Notes under the pieces: model-generated
Database searches by the model: none
What the model was told of the DNA's origin: nothing
What the model saw: only the letters and a program-made list of their open reading frames with translations
Made by a program: the position numbers and the translations under genes
Source: UBA1413 sp964552955
GTDB lineage: Bacteria; Bacteroidota; Bacteroidia; Bacteroidales; Prolixibacteraceae
Direction: 5' to 3'
DNA: 64,000 bases
NCBI GenBank assembly: GCA_964552955.1
Contig: CAZKIU010000016.1
Location: 8,800 to 72,799, forward strand
Shown here: piece after piece, positions 9,012-19,022 of the stretch
Layout of the letters: the number at the start of each line of letters is the position of its first letter
How positions within the stretch are numbered: position 1 is the first letter of the stretch

Positions 9012-10205
9012 TCATTGGCGGTTCATATAACCCGCCACGGGGAGCAGGTTTCCGTTGAAATCAAAGAAAGCAGCGTTTTCCCAGGAGGAGCCAGTGCCCC
9101 AGGGGTCTTTCATAGTAGAGGTGATCCAGGCGGGCTCCCAGTAAAAGATGCCGTTACACCCCGCCTCTTTCATATCCTCAGTGAGTTTCACCATGAAATC
9201 CAGCTGTCCCTGAGGGGTGAAGGGGAAGCCCTCCAGGGGAGGCTGGCTGCCGAAAAGGTTGGTGTAGCCATCGTTCCCCAGGTTCGTCCAGGGGTAAGCG
9301 GTTTCCAGGATCATCACCTGCCGGTCAAGGCTATTCCTGAGCCGGGTCACCAGGGCCGGCAGGGAGGCCAGCGATTTCTCGGTATGCCAAAGAGGATAGT
9401 AGGAAAAACCGGCGATGTCAAAGTCGAGGATTTTTCCCTGTGAAATAGCCTGACTGAACCACCATTCCACATTTTTAGGATCGGCCACATGAAGGGCAAT
9501 CAGGGGTTTCACGGCAGCGTTGGCAGAGGCATCCCTCACCGCCTGAATGGCCGAATTGATTACACTTCCCAGATTGGACCACTGGTTGTTACAGCCATTC
9601 AGCCCGGGAAAACCGGCACTGGTTCCGGTCATCATCATTCCGCAGTTGATTTCATTGCCGATCTGGACCATGTCAGGCATCAGACTTCTGGCATCCAGTT
9701 TCTTAAGCACTGAAAAAGTATAGTTATACACCGAATCCCTGAGGACACTGAGGGAGGTGATGGCCGCCCAGGCCGCAGGAGGCACCTGTTTGGAAGGGTC
9801 GGCCCAGGAATCGGAATAGTGCAGGTCCAGCAGGACTTTCATCCCCTGGTTTTTCGACCGCTGTATCGTGCGGGCCACGTCCTCGAAACCACTGTAGAGC
9901 GGGGTCGATGGATTGCCGTAAACGGTACGCACCCACTGCGGATGATGCCACAGACGTACTCTTACCGTGTTGGCTCCGTTGTTCTTCATGAGGGCAAAGG
10001 GATCGGTCACTACCCCCTTATCGCGGTATACGGCTCCATGCTCCTCGAGCTGGTTGACATAAGAGAGATCGACGCCCATGGTAAAAACAGGCTTTGTGGG
10101 TTCCCCCTTTCCCGGCATTTCAGGCTCATTGTTCCTGCCACAGGAAAACGCCGCTATTCCAGTGAAAAAAAAGAGCAACAGAGCCACTGACATAAACGGT
10201 CTCAT
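9012..10205 (-). CDS. GH53 arabinogalactan endo-beta-1,4-galactanase, lipoprotein
   Basis: A 397-residue glycosidase of clan GH-A cutting beta-1,4-galactan side chains of pectin. The N-terminus MRPFMSVALLLFFFTGIAAF then SCGRN gives a probable lipoprotein signal with Cys around position 22. The catalytic domain starts GVDLSYVNQLEE. The acid/base glutamate is in MVQIGNEINCGMM and the nucleophile glutamate in QVMILETAYPW, as expected for GH53. The family is well conserved and I am confident of it. It lies just downstream of copZ and upstream of the MetH-activation-like gene. Confidence 0.92.
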   Translation of the reverse strand: MRPFMSVALLLFFFTGIAAFSCGRNNEPEMPGKGEPTKPVFTMGVDLSYVNQLEEHGAVYRDKGVVTDPFALMKNNGANTVRVRLWHHPQWVRTVYGNPSTPLYSGFEDVARTIQRSKNQGMKVLLDLHYSDSWADPSKQVPPAAWAAITSLSVLRDSVYNYTFSVLKKLDARSLMPDMVQIGNEINCGMMMTGTSAGFPGLNGCNNQWSNLGSVINSAIQAVRDASANAAVKPLIALHVADPKNVEWWFSQAISQGKILDFDIAGFSYYPLWHTEKSLASLPALVTRLRNSLDRQVMILETAYPWTNLGNDGYTNLFGSQPPLEGFPFTPQGQLDFMVKLTEDMKEAGCNGIFYWEPAWITSTMKDPWGTGSSWENAAFFDFNGNLLPVAGYMNRQ

Positions 10206-10212
10206 AGCATAA

Positions 10213-10250
10213 GCATTAATAGTCCTCAGGGCAAATATACCAATTAATGC
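10213..10250 (-). promoter_or_regulatory. -7 box and flanking dyad before the GH53 gene
   Basis: TATATTTG on the minus strand (10232-10239) fits TAnnTTTG, with a short leader before the ATG at 10205. It lies between perfect inverted 8-mers GCATTAAT (10213-10220) and ATTAATGC (10243-10250), which would flank bound polymerase like an operator. No TTG element is evident. Confidence 0.35.
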
Positions 10251-10468
10251 ACTCCTGTTTGCAATAGTTCAGCATGATAGCCTGCCGAATGAAGGGTATT
10301 GATGATTTCTTCTGCGGAAGCGGTGGATACCCTGACGGTCAGGATCCGGTCGGGGTGGGTCAAGTCGGTCTTCCACGATTCGACTCCTTTGAGATGGTCG
10401 AGGAGCGGGGTGATGGTGGCCACACAACCGCCACATTTCACATTGGTTTTAAATTGAAGTATTTCCAT
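10244..10468 (-). CDS. copZ: CopZ-like heavy-metal-associated (HMA) copper chaperone
   Basis: A 74-residue HMA-fold protein, start chosen at the ATG at 10468 (MEILQFKTNVKCGGC) because the upstream in-frame start adds only residues overlapping copA. The metal site is KCGGCVATI (Cys12 and Cys15), a GGC variant of the usual MxCxxC. The gene overlaps the end of copA by 20 bp, which implies translational coupling. CopZ should hand Cu(I) to CopA in the cytoplasm. The substrate could be another soft metal, but the copA neighbour favours copper. Confidence 0.82.
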   Translation of the reverse strand: MEILQFKTNVKCGGCVATITPLLDHLKGVESWKTDLTHPDRILTVRVSTASAEEIINTLHSAGYHAELLQTGVH

Positions 10469-12710
10469 ATGGATGAGCATTAAGTAACGGTTCAACGGAA
10501 TATTTCAGCCGGAGGCTGTTGCTCACGACCGACAGGGAGCTGAGGGCCATGGCGGCGCCGGCGATCATGGGATTCAGCATGAAGCCGGTCAGGGGATAAA
10601 GGACCCCGGCCGCCACCGGGATGCCGATAATATTGTAGATGAAGGCCCAGAAGAGGTTCTGACGGATGGTTCTGACGGTTTTACGGGAGAGGAGGATGGC
10701 ACGGGCGACGCCTTCGGTGCCGTGGTGGAGCAGGGTCATCTGGGCTACGCCGGCTGCGATACCTGTGCCGCTGCCCATGGCCATGCTGACATCGGCACGG
10801 GCCATGGCCACCGAATCATTGATACCGTCTCCCACCATGGCCACCACCCTGCCCTGTTGCTGCAACCTGCTGATATAATCTGCCTTGCCGGCAGGAAGAA
10901 GAGCAGCCCCCACCTCACTGATGCCCGCAGCCCGGGCTATGGCCTTTGCTGTGGGGGCATTATCACCCGTGATCAGATGAACGGCACATCCCAGCTTCTT
11001 CAATACGGTGACGGTCACGGGGGAGCAGGGGCGCAGGGTATCGGCGAGGGCGGCCACCGCCAGCAGGCGTCCCATCCCCCCGAAATAGATGACGGTCCGG
11101 GCTTCCTCTCTGAGCTGCCGGGCCTCCTCCTCCACCTCCGCCGGAATGGAAATTTCCAGTTCATCCATCAGCGCGGGTGTTCCGGCGGCCACCTGGTGCT
11201 CCCCGAAGTAGCCCATCACCCCCATTCCGGGGAGGGCCGTAAAGGTATCGGGCGAAACGGGGGCCGTACCCTGTTGCTGCAGGTGATCCGCCAGGGCCTC
11301 CCCCAGCGGGTGTTCCGACCGGAGTTCCAGGCCTGCCAGCCACCCCGGCAACCGGGGATCACCCGTCTTCCAGCTCAGGTGCGTGACTACGGGCCTCCCG
11401 TGGGTGAGGGTGCCGGTTTTATCAAAGACAACGGTATCGACCTTTCCGGCCAACTCAAGACCATCGGCATTACGAATGAGGATCCCCCGGGAAGCCGCTT
11501 TCCCTATACCTACCATGACCGCCGTTGGCGTGGCCAGTCCCAGCGCACAGGGACAGGCTATAACCAGCACCGAAACCATGGCCACCACCGCCCGCGGCAG
11601 TTGTTCCATACCCCCTGCGAGGAGCCAGACCACAAACGTCACCAGCGCGATGACCAAAACTGAAGGGACGAAAATAGACGCTACCTTGTCGGCCAGGCGC
11701 TGCACGGGAGGTTTGCTGCCCTGGGCTTCCTTTACCATAGCGATGATCTGTGACAAAAGGGTGTCACTCCCCACTTTGAGGGCCGTCATCACAAAACTCC
11801 CCTTCTGATTGAGGGTCCCCGCCCATACCTGGTCTCCGGCTTCCTTGCCGGCAGGCAAAGACTCACCCGTGATGGAACTCTCATCAATATGGGATGAACC
11901 GGTCAGTACCGTTCCATCGACAGGAATCCGCTCTCCGGGTTTGATGCGGAGGTGATGGCCCACCTCTACCTGAGCCAGAGGCACTTGCACCTCTCTGCCC
12001 TCTTCCTGAACCAGGGTGACGGCAGTGGGACGGAGCGCCATCAACGCCCTGATGGCTGAGGCGGTACCTGCTTTAGCCCGCTCCTCGAGCCATTTACCGA
12101 GAAGAATCAGGGTGATAATCACGGCTGAAGCCTCGAAATAAATGTGCTGGTGACCACCTGTTCCAGCGTGGGGAGCGGTCAGTGCCGGGAAGAGCATGTT
12201 AAAAAGGCTGAACAACCAGGCGATACCGGTACTCATGGCCACCAGCGTGTCCATGGAAGCACTGCCGTGGCGGAGCTGCCTGAAAGCCCTGATGAAAAAT
12301 CCACGGCCAAAGAGAAAGAGGACGGGGGTCGTGAAAAGCAGCATCAGCGGGGCTGCATATGGGCGGTCCATGAAACCCATGCCCAAAACGACCACAGGGA
12401 GCGTGAGCAGTGCAGCCCACAGGGTGTTGCGCTTCAACTGCCGATAGGCCTGGAGGTGCGCCTGATCAGCAGCCCCGGGCGTTTCCTCCTCCGCCACCAG
12501 GTCATAACCGGCAGAACGGAGTGCTTCCCGAAAAACCATGGCGTTGTTATACAAGGGATTATAGGCCACCTTCAGTTCATGGGTGGCGAAATTTACCGAT
12601 GCCCCGGCAACCCCCTCCAGGTGAGCTATGGTTTTCTCCACATTCAGGGCACAGGAGGCACAACTCATCCCGGTCACCCTGAAGTTTTTCTTGATCACAT
12701 GTTCTGCCAT
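10449..12710 (-). CDS. copA: Cu(I)-exporting P1B-type ATPase
   Basis: A 753-residue inner-membrane pump that expels Cu(I). One N-terminal HMA domain carries GMSCASC (Cys17 and Cys20). The transmembrane metal site is IACPCALGLATPTA, the phosphorylation site is VFDKTGTLTHG, the nucleotide-binding HP motif is SEHPLGEAL, and the hinge motif is MVGDGINDS. TM7 has FIYN and TM8 has MALSSLSVVSNSLRLK, the P1B-1 copper signature. The ATG at 12710 (MAEHVIKKNF) is chosen over one at 12746. It is the first gene of a copA-copZ operon. Confidence 0.95.
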   Translation of the reverse strand: MAEHVIKKNFRVTGMSCASCALNVEKTIAHLEGVAGASVNFATHELKVAYNPLYNNAMVFREALRSAGYDLVAEEETPGAADQAHLQAYRQLKRNTLWAALLTLPVVVLGMGFMDRPYAAPLMLLFTTPVLFLFGRGFFIRAFRQLRHGSASMDTLVAMSTGIAWLFSLFNMLFPALTAPHAGTGGHQHIYFEASAVIITLILLGKWLEERAKAGTASAIRALMALRPTAVTLVQEEGREVQVPLAQVEVGHHLRIKPGERIPVDGTVLTGSSHIDESSITGESLPAGKEAGDQVWAGTLNQKGSFVMTALKVGSDTLLSQIIAMVKEAQGSKPPVQRLADKVASIFVPSVLVIALVTFVVWLLAGGMEQLPRAVVAMVSVLVIACPCALGLATPTAVMVGIGKAASRGILIRNADGLELAGKVDTVVFDKTGTLTHGRPVVTHLSWKTGDPRLPGWLAGLELRSEHPLGEALADHLQQQGTAPVSPDTFTALPGMGVMGYFGEHQVAAGTPALMDELEISIPAEVEEEARQLREEARTVIYFGGMGRLLAVAALADTLRPCSPVTVTVLKKLGCAVHLITGDNAPTAKAIARAAGISEVGAALLPAGKADYISRLQQQGRVVAMVGDGINDSVAMARADVSMAMGSGTGIAAGVAQMTLLHHGTEGVARAILLSRKTVRTIRQNLFWAFIYNIIGIPVAAGVLYPLTGFMLNPMIAGAAMALSSLSVVSNSLRLKYSVEPLLNAHPYGNTSI

Positions 12711-12817
12711 GATCCACAGTTCTAAGGGGAGTGTCAGTCCGTCCATAAAAGCCTGAAAGCAGCCACGTTCCGGACTGGTCCCTTGTATCGTCCGGAAATT
12801 TCATTCTTCCGGAGTCG

Positions 12818-12825
12818 CAAATATA
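12818..12825 (-). promoter_or_regulatory. Candidate -7 box of the copA operon
   Basis: TATATTTG on the minus strand matches TAnnTTTG and would give a leader of about 100 bp before copA. No good TTG element is seen upstream, so support is partial. Confidence 0.35.
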
Positions 12826-12860
12826 ACAGTTGAGAGGGGTCTAATGTTTCCGGAAGGGTG

Positions 12861-12892
12861 CAAAAAGGCCGCCCCCGGAAAAGGAGCGACCT
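12861..12892 (-). terminator. Rho-independent terminator after susD
   Basis: On the minus strand AGGTCGCTCC pairs with GGGGGCGGCCT across a TTTTCC loop (about 10 pairs, two G-U), followed by TTTTTG. It sits about 42 bp after the susD stop and separates the susCD operon from copA. Confidence 0.6.
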
Positions 12893-12933
12893 CATCGCCA
12901 TGATAGGGTCTTAATGCCTCACTTCTGCATCGA

Positions 12934-15437
12934 TCAGTAGCCGGGGTTCTGGTAGGCGGCCTTGGCTGCCGCATCCAGGGAGTTGCCCTTTTCGTCGGTC
13001 AGCAGGTCAAGGAAGGACTGGGTCCAGGGTTTGAAACTGTGGTATTTCTGGAGTTGTCCTTTGCCTACGCCTTGGGCCCCAACGGTTCCGGTGTTGACGC
13101 TGTCGTCTGTGGGGAAGGGGAAAGCTGCCGTTCCCGTGGAGGTAGCTGGGGCTCCCATGATATCCCTGTCGCGGACCCGTTCATACCAGATGCCGGCGTT
13201 GTGGAGATCTTCGACGGTCAGCAGTTCGAAGATCAGTTCACGGGCCCGCTCGTTGTAGATGAAGTGGATAAACCGCTGATCGTCGGAGGTGGCTTCCGCG
13301 GGATAGTTCTCGCGCAGGGCCCTGGGGGAGGCTCCCTGCCATTCGGTGCCGTCGATCATGATTTTCGCGTAGGCGTCGGCCGTGACCTTGTAGGGGGCCA
13401 CTTTTTCTGCCGCGGGAACCTCCAGCCGGCCGGTAAGCACCCCCGGCTCATATTTCACCAGCACCTCGGAACGCGATTCCCCGGCATGGAAGGCCGCTCT
13501 CTTTCGCAGTACATTAANNNNNNNNNNNNNNNNNNNNNNNNNNNNNNNNNNNNNNNNNNNNNNNNNNNNNNNNNNNNNNNNNNNNNNNNNNNNNNNNNNN
13601 NNNNNNNNNNNNNNNNNACCTCGGAACGCGATTCCCCGGCATGGAAGGCCGCTCTCTTTCGCAGTACATTAAGGTCATCTTTAGCGGGCCCATAGCTCCC
13701 CTTGCGGCCATAAGCCTCCGCCCTGATCAGGTAAGTCTCCGCCAGACGCATCAGGGGCACATCGATAGCCCCGGGGTTGTTGGGCAGGGTACCCGTTCCA
13801 CGGTTGACATCGAGCCACTTACGCGGACTAAGGTACCACTGGGCCACGCCTGTGCCCCGGTCGAGCCCGTAAGGCTCCCCGGCATCCCCGCTACGACGGT
13901 AATAGATTTTGCGGTTCTGTTGTTTGTAGTTGAGAATCACCGCCGGACTCTGCGGATCGACCGCCCCCGGCTTGAAACCGGTCACCGTACTCCCCTCTTT
14001 GGTGACATACCCGGCATTGTTGGGACTCCCCACCATCCAGCGGACCATCATAATAAAGGGCTGACTGACCACCCACAACGAATCCAGAGGCTCCTCCTTC
14101 GAATTCTCTATGTAGACCAGTCCGGTCTTCTTGTACAGGATCTTAATCTTCCCGCTGACGGCCGCAGGATCCGAAGCCCCTTTAATTATATTATTATAAT
14201 AGTAGGCGGTCACAGGGTCCCAGGTTTTACCACCGGTCACCTCCAGGGTCGTGGCATTGTAGGAGGTGTTGTTGGCGAAATAGTCGGTCAGGAAGGTCTT
14301 ATAATATCGGGAGTCATTGGCCCTGTCGGTGTACATATCGGCCCCCCAGTCGGTAATACCCGCCGTGGCATAGGGCCTGCCATAATCCATGAGGTTACGG
14401 GTGACCCCGCACTTGAGGGTGGTGTAGTTGCTGTTGTAAAGGTGGACCAGGGTATTGCCGTAGCGGTCATTGTAGGTCTGCGTGGGCTCATACTGGGCCG
14501 AGAGAAGAATCTCCTTGGCATTATCGCGGTCGTAGTTGCCGGCCACATTCTTCCACAATTCGGCGAAGTCGGTCTGTAAGCCCCCATAAGCCGCATTGTT
14601 GCCCTTTTTCAGGTCGATGACCAGGGTGGAGTAATAAATGGCCGAGTCGAGGTCAGAGGAGACATTCCCTTTGTAGAGCATTTTCAGGTGGGTTTCGCCG
14701 CTGTTGGCCCACCCGGCCGCCTGGGCCCGGTGGAGGTAGAGCTTGGCCAGGAAATGGGCGGCGGCGGGCTTGGAGATCCTCCCCAGGTCGGCAGCAGCCA
14801 CATTGTCAGGCAACAGGGGAATGGCCGTCCGCAGGTCACCGATGATCTGTTTGTAGATGGCCTCCAGGGTAGCCTTGGGAAAAGCAAAATTCTCCGGCAT
14901 CCCAGAATAACTCTTCAGGATCAGGGGCACCGGCCCCAGCGTGTTGGTAATCAAATAGTAGGCATAACTCCTGAGGAAAAGAATCTCTCCCTTGCGGGGA
15001 GCAAGGGTGGTTTTTTCACTTTCAGTCAGTTTGTCATAGTTTTCAAGAAAGACATTACACCTGCTGATGGTAGGGAAGGCCCCTTCAGTGCGCGACCCGC
15101 CCTGGGCCCCGATCAGCATGCCCACCTGGGCCGAATAACTCTGCCCTGTGGTGGTGGCGGCCCATCCCGCTGGAGAATAACTGCCCATGTTGATGCGGTC
15201 GGCATTTGACCAACTGTAAGCTTCCACGTCACTCCCCACGCCACAGATGTAATGGCCCTGGTTGTAGTCGGGTTTGAAACGCAGAATCTGGTAGGTCCCC
15301 TTAACCAGGATATCTAAACCTTCAGGGGTTTTATAAAAATCCTGCGTAAGGGTGGTCACGGCTTTCTCCTCCAGAAAATCCTCGCTGCAGGATCCGAAAG
15401 CCAGCGTCAATGCGATGATCAGAATATATTTCTTCAT
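12934..15437 (-). CDS. SusD/RagB-like glycan-binding lipoprotein, split by an artificial gap
   Basis: The N-terminal part starts MKKYILIIALTLAFGSCSED, a lipoprotein signal with the lipobox near Cys17. The C-terminal part holds NERARELIFELLTVEDLHNA, the typical SusD ending. The two parts are out of frame as written. Removing the 100 Ns plus one copy of the 55-bp repeated flank restores a single frame of about 782 residues through the junction SRSEVLVKYEPG. SusD proteins lie on the outer surface and lid the SusC pore, presenting oligosaccharides. At 782 residues it is longer than usual. It starts 21 bp after susC ends, so the two form an operon closed by the terminator near 12.87 kb. Confidence 0.9.
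13463..13672. other. Assembly gap (100 N) flanked by a duplicated 55-bp contig end
   Basis: Bases 13463-13517 and 13618-13672 are identical (55 bp, ACCTCGGAACGCG... to ...GCAGTACATTAA) on each side of exactly 100 Ns at 13518-13617. This is what two overlapping contig ends look like when scaffolded without merging. Collapsing them keeps the susD frame open, so no sequence is probably missing. Confidence 0.93.
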
Positions 15438-15458
15438 TTTCTTTGATTTTAAAGTTAA

Positions 15459-18400
15459 TTAGAATCCTACCCTCAGGCCAAATACCGTGCTCTTGATGAT
15501 CATGGTATTGTTGTTGGTTCCTCCGGTGAGGTCGCCCACAGAGTTGGTGGAGATCCAGCCATTGGTATCGTCAGGATTGATCCCTGCTTTGACCACTTCA
15601 CCACCAAAGAGGAAGGGATTGAGGAGCTGGCAGTAGACCTGGAGGTTTTTAATATGGATTTTGTCCAGGACCAGGGAGGGAAGATTATAGGCCAGGGAGA
15701 TATTCCTGACGGCCACAAAAGAGCCGTTGTTGATCCAGGTGGCCCTGTTGACGGCATCCACCGACACCTTGGGCGCCGTTGTGGGCTGAGGCCATTTGGC
15801 GCTGTTGTTACCGGGCGACCAGAAATCAGAAGGATCGGCACTGCGGACATACCCCACGAAATTGCCTCCGGTGATCCCTCCGGGTATCAAAGAAGAGAGG
15901 TAGGACTGGCCGATGCGGGCATACATAAAGAAGGAAAATTCAAAGTTCTTGTAAGAGAAGGTGTTGGTCATTCCGGCCACCCATTTGGGGCGGATGGTAC
16001 CACGGATCACCATGTCGTCGGACGTTAGTTTGTAATCAGGGGTGCCCTGCTCCACCGGCTTATACTGGCCGGGGGCAAAATTGACCCCTGCAGCCGCCCA
16101 TTTAGCGATTTCTGCCAGATCTTCAGGGGTATCCTGCCACAACCCGTCCACCTCATACGTGCGGAAGACCTGCAACGGATGCCCGATAAACCAGCCACTG
16201 GTCACCATATCCTCTTTGCCGTTGACCAGTTCGACAATCTCCTCCTTGTTGGTCGACCAGTTCAGATCGGTGCTCCATCTGAATCCCCGGCGGTCTATAT
16301 TGACACTCGAAAGGGAAATCTCGATCCCCTGGTTTTTCATCTTTCCGATGTTGTACCAGATGCTGGAATAACCGATGACCGGCGGAATGTCACGGGTCAT
16401 AAGGATATCGCTGGTATTGGACTGGTAAAGGTCAACCGACCCCGACAATCTGTTTTTCAGGAGGCCGAAATCCAAGCCGGCATTCCACTGGGCGGTTTTT
16501 TCCCAACCCAGCTCGGGATTGGCCATCATCATGGGGATATATCCAATGGCCGGTGCCGTTCCGAAGACATAATTATAACGGGTCAGCGGCCCCATGGTGG
16601 TATAAGAGCCCACCCCACTGTTACCAGTGACCCCCCATCCCAGGCGGAGCTTCAGCTCATTGATGGCTTTGACGGGCTTCAGGAAGGACTCCTCCTGCAG
16701 TTTCCAGGCCAGGGCAAAGGAGGGGAAGAAGTCCCACTTGTTACCGGTGGCCAGTACGGAGGAGCCATCCCACCGCCCGGTGGCCGTCAGCAGGTAACGG
16801 TCGAGCAGGTTGTAATTGAAACGGGCCATGTACGACTGAAGGGAGCTTTCATTGAAACCGGTGCCGTAACTATCGGGTTTTCCATTAAGGTTGGCCCCCA
16901 GGTTATACCATTTACTTGAATTATACAGGATCTTGGAAGCTCCCAGGTTGGAGGACTCGCTGGTATAATATTGTGCCGATTGCATGAGGGTGGCCCCCAG
17001 GGTATGAACACCCACCTTTTTGTCGAAGAAGAGGAGGTTCTCAATCATATACTGCCATGATTCGCCGGATTCATATGAGGCCGTGGAGGTGGGGGGCGTC
17101 GACCGGCGCAGGAGCGTCGACTGGGATCCCTGGAAGGCCGCATCACGGTAATGGCGTAGGCCGGTTCCGAAATTCAAGCGGTATTTGACCCAGGGAGCGA
17201 ACTTGATTTCCGTGTAGAGGTTGCCATTGAAATTGGTGGCCTGCCGGTGGTCTTCGGCATTATCGATGTCGATCAGGGGGTTCCACACCGGAATCGTGGT
17301 GTTGTTCCCCGGGAATTCAATCAGTTTACCCTGGTCATCATAGGGCTTGGCCATCAGATACTGGCTCAGGGCATTCCCATAGGCATCCCTGGGATAGGTG
17401 GCCGTTCCCGTGCGGTTACTGGCGCCATACTCCTGGATGGAGCGCGAGGCACTGATGGAAGTCCCCACGTTTAACCATTGGGTGGGGGTGATATCCCCGT
17501 TCATCCTGAAGGTGTAACGTTCATAGGACTGGTTTTTCTGGGTGCCGTCGTTATTGAGGTAGCCCACCGACATATAGATCTTGGAAACCGGTGTTCCGGC
17601 AGTGAAGGAGAGCAGATGGTTATGGGTCTGACTGGGCTTGGTCAGCAGGCCGATCCAGTCGGTGGTCGGAATATCACCGGCATTGTAAACGGGCACCTGG
17701 TCGGGCCACCCCAGCGCTTTCTCTTCTGTGGTGGCGGCCCGGGTCTTCACAGAGGCAAAGGTGCCGGGATCATTCCACTGGTACCCGGCCCGGATGGCGG
17801 CCAGGGTCATGGGATCGCTGTTCCCGAACATCTGAATGTCGGCAAAGGGATCAGGATATTTCAACGCATTGGCCCCCGATTTATAAGTCCCCCCGTTGAC
17901 GTGAGCCAGCCTGAAGCGGTCTATGGCTTCCCCTGCCGAAGCCCAGTCGGTCACCGAACTGATTTTATCGATCGACAGGGTGGCATCATAATGGACCGAT
18001 ACCGTCCCCTGACGGCCCGACTTGGTGGTCACCAAAACCACCCCGTTGGCCCCGCGTGATCCATAAATGGCCGTGGCCGAAGCATCCTTCAGAATCTCAA
18101 TGCTGGCAATGTCATTGGGATTGATATCATTGATGGTCCCCATCAGGATGATGCCGTCCACTACAAACAACGGCGAGTTGGAACCATTAATGGAACGGGT
18201 CCCCCGGATATTGATGCTGGAGGTCTCTCCGGGCCGCACATTGGAGACAATGTCGACCCCCGCGGCCTTGCCCTGCATCGCCTGTATGGCATTCTGCACC
18301 GGCCGCTCCTTAATGGCCTTCTCGGTCACACTGGTTAAAGCCCCGGTCACATCACTCTTCTTGACCGTGCCGTAACCTACCACCACTACTTCATCCAGGC

Positions 18401-18821
18401 CAATGGTCTCCTCTTCCAGAACAATATTGAAAACCGTCTGGCTCCCCACAGGGATCTCCTGCGTTTTCATACCGACAAAGGAAACCAACAGAACAGCCGC
18501 ATCAGGCGGAATCTGCAAAGAGAAATTGCCGTTCACGTCAGTGGTGACTCCAATGGCAGTCCCCCTGACCACCACCGAAACACCGGGTAGTGGTAACCCC
18601 ATCTTATCGGTCACCTTCCCCCTTACCGCTTTCTGCTGCTGCTGCTCCAAAGGGGCCACCCGCTGCATTCCACCGCTGTTCATGGCCCATTGCGCCCGCA
18701 GATGACCCCCCGTAATAAAGGTCATCCCCATGACCATCAAAAGAATAACAAATATCCTCCCGACGGACTTTTCACACACACCCCCGAAAATGGGAATGTT
18801 CAAACTACGGTTTTTTTTCAT
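15459..18821 (-). CDS. SusC/RagA-type TonB-dependent outer-membrane transporter
   Basis: A 1120-residue outer-membrane receptor that imports glycans or peptides with its SusD partner, powered by TonB. After an extended signal region (residues 1-44) comes a carboxypeptidase-regulatory-like domain (VRGKVTDKMGLPLPGVSVVV). The TonB box follows as LDEVVVVGYGTVKKSDVTGA, then a plug domain with INIRGTRSINGSNSPLFVVD and IEILKDASATAIYGSRGANG. The rest is a 22-strand-type barrel ending in FGLRVGF. The SusC and SusD genes are tandem. No sigma/anti-sigma, hybrid two-component regulator or glycosidase lies inside this operon, so the substrate is unknown. Confidence 0.95.
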   Translation of the reverse strand: MKKNRSLNIPIFGGVCEKSVGRIFVILLMVMGMTFITGGHLRAQWAMNSGGMQRVAPLEQQQQKAVRGKVTDKMGLPLPGVSVVVRGTAIGVTTDVNGNFSLQIPPDAAVLLVSFVGMKTQEIPVGSQTVFNIVLEEETIGLDEVVVVGYGTVKKSDVTGALTSVTEKAIKERPVQNAIQAMQGKAAGVDIVSNVRPGETSSINIRGTRSINGSNSPLFVVDGIILMGTINDINPNDIASIEILKDASATAIYGSRGANGVVLVTTKSGRQGTVSVHYDATLSIDKISSVTDWASAGEAIDRFRLAHVNGGTYKSGANALKYPDPFADIQMFGNSDPMTLAAIRAGYQWNDPGTFASVKTRAATTEEKALGWPDQVPVYNAGDIPTTDWIGLLTKPSQTHNHLLSFTAGTPVSKIYMSVGYLNNDGTQKNQSYERYTFRMNGDITPTQWLNVGTSISASRSIQEYGASNRTGTATYPRDAYGNALSQYLMAKPYDDQGKLIEFPGNNTTIPVWNPLIDIDNAEDHRQATNFNGNLYTEIKFAPWVKYRLNFGTGLRHYRDAAFQGSQSTLLRRSTPPTSTASYESGESWQYMIENLLFFDKKVGVHTLGATLMQSAQYYTSESSNLGASKILYNSSKWYNLGANLNGKPDSYGTGFNESSLQSYMARFNYNLLDRYLLTATGRWDGSSVLATGNKWDFFPSFALAWKLQEESFLKPVKAINELKLRLGWGVTGNSGVGSYTTMGPLTRYNYVFGTAPAIGYIPMMMANPELGWEKTAQWNAGLDFGLLKNRLSGSVDLYQSNTSDILMTRDIPPVIGYSSIWYNIGKMKNQGIEISLSSVNIDRRGFRWSTDLNWSTNKEEIVELVNGKEDMVTSGWFIGHPLQVFRTYEVDGLWQDTPEDLAEIAKWAAAGVNFAPGQYKPVEQGTPDYKLTSDDMVIRGTIRPKWVAGMTNTFSYKNFEFSFFMYARIGQSYLSSLIPGGITGGNFVGYVRSADPSDFWSPGNNSAKWPQPTTAPKVSVDAVNRATWINNGSFVAVRNISLAYNLPSLVLDKIHIKNLQVYCQLLNPFLFGGEVVKAGINPDDTNGWISTNSVGDLTGGTNNNTMIIKSTVFGLRVGF

Positions 18822-19022
18822 AGGATTTAAATTAGTAATACTTAAATACTGTGAATCTGAAAATTAGAAATAATAGGACTTAAAATTTCTGCCCATCAGA
18901 ATCCTAAACAAATTAGTAAAAAATACTCATAAAAAAAAGAGCTTATGATTAATTATTGGCTGAGAGTGATGATTCTATGGTAATTTATTAAATTTATCAT
19001 GACAATCTTAACAACCAGGTTT

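Noticed and set aside
10449..10468. Frameshift between copZ and copA
   Set aside because: The 20-bp overlap is of two intact reading frames and is common for such an operon.
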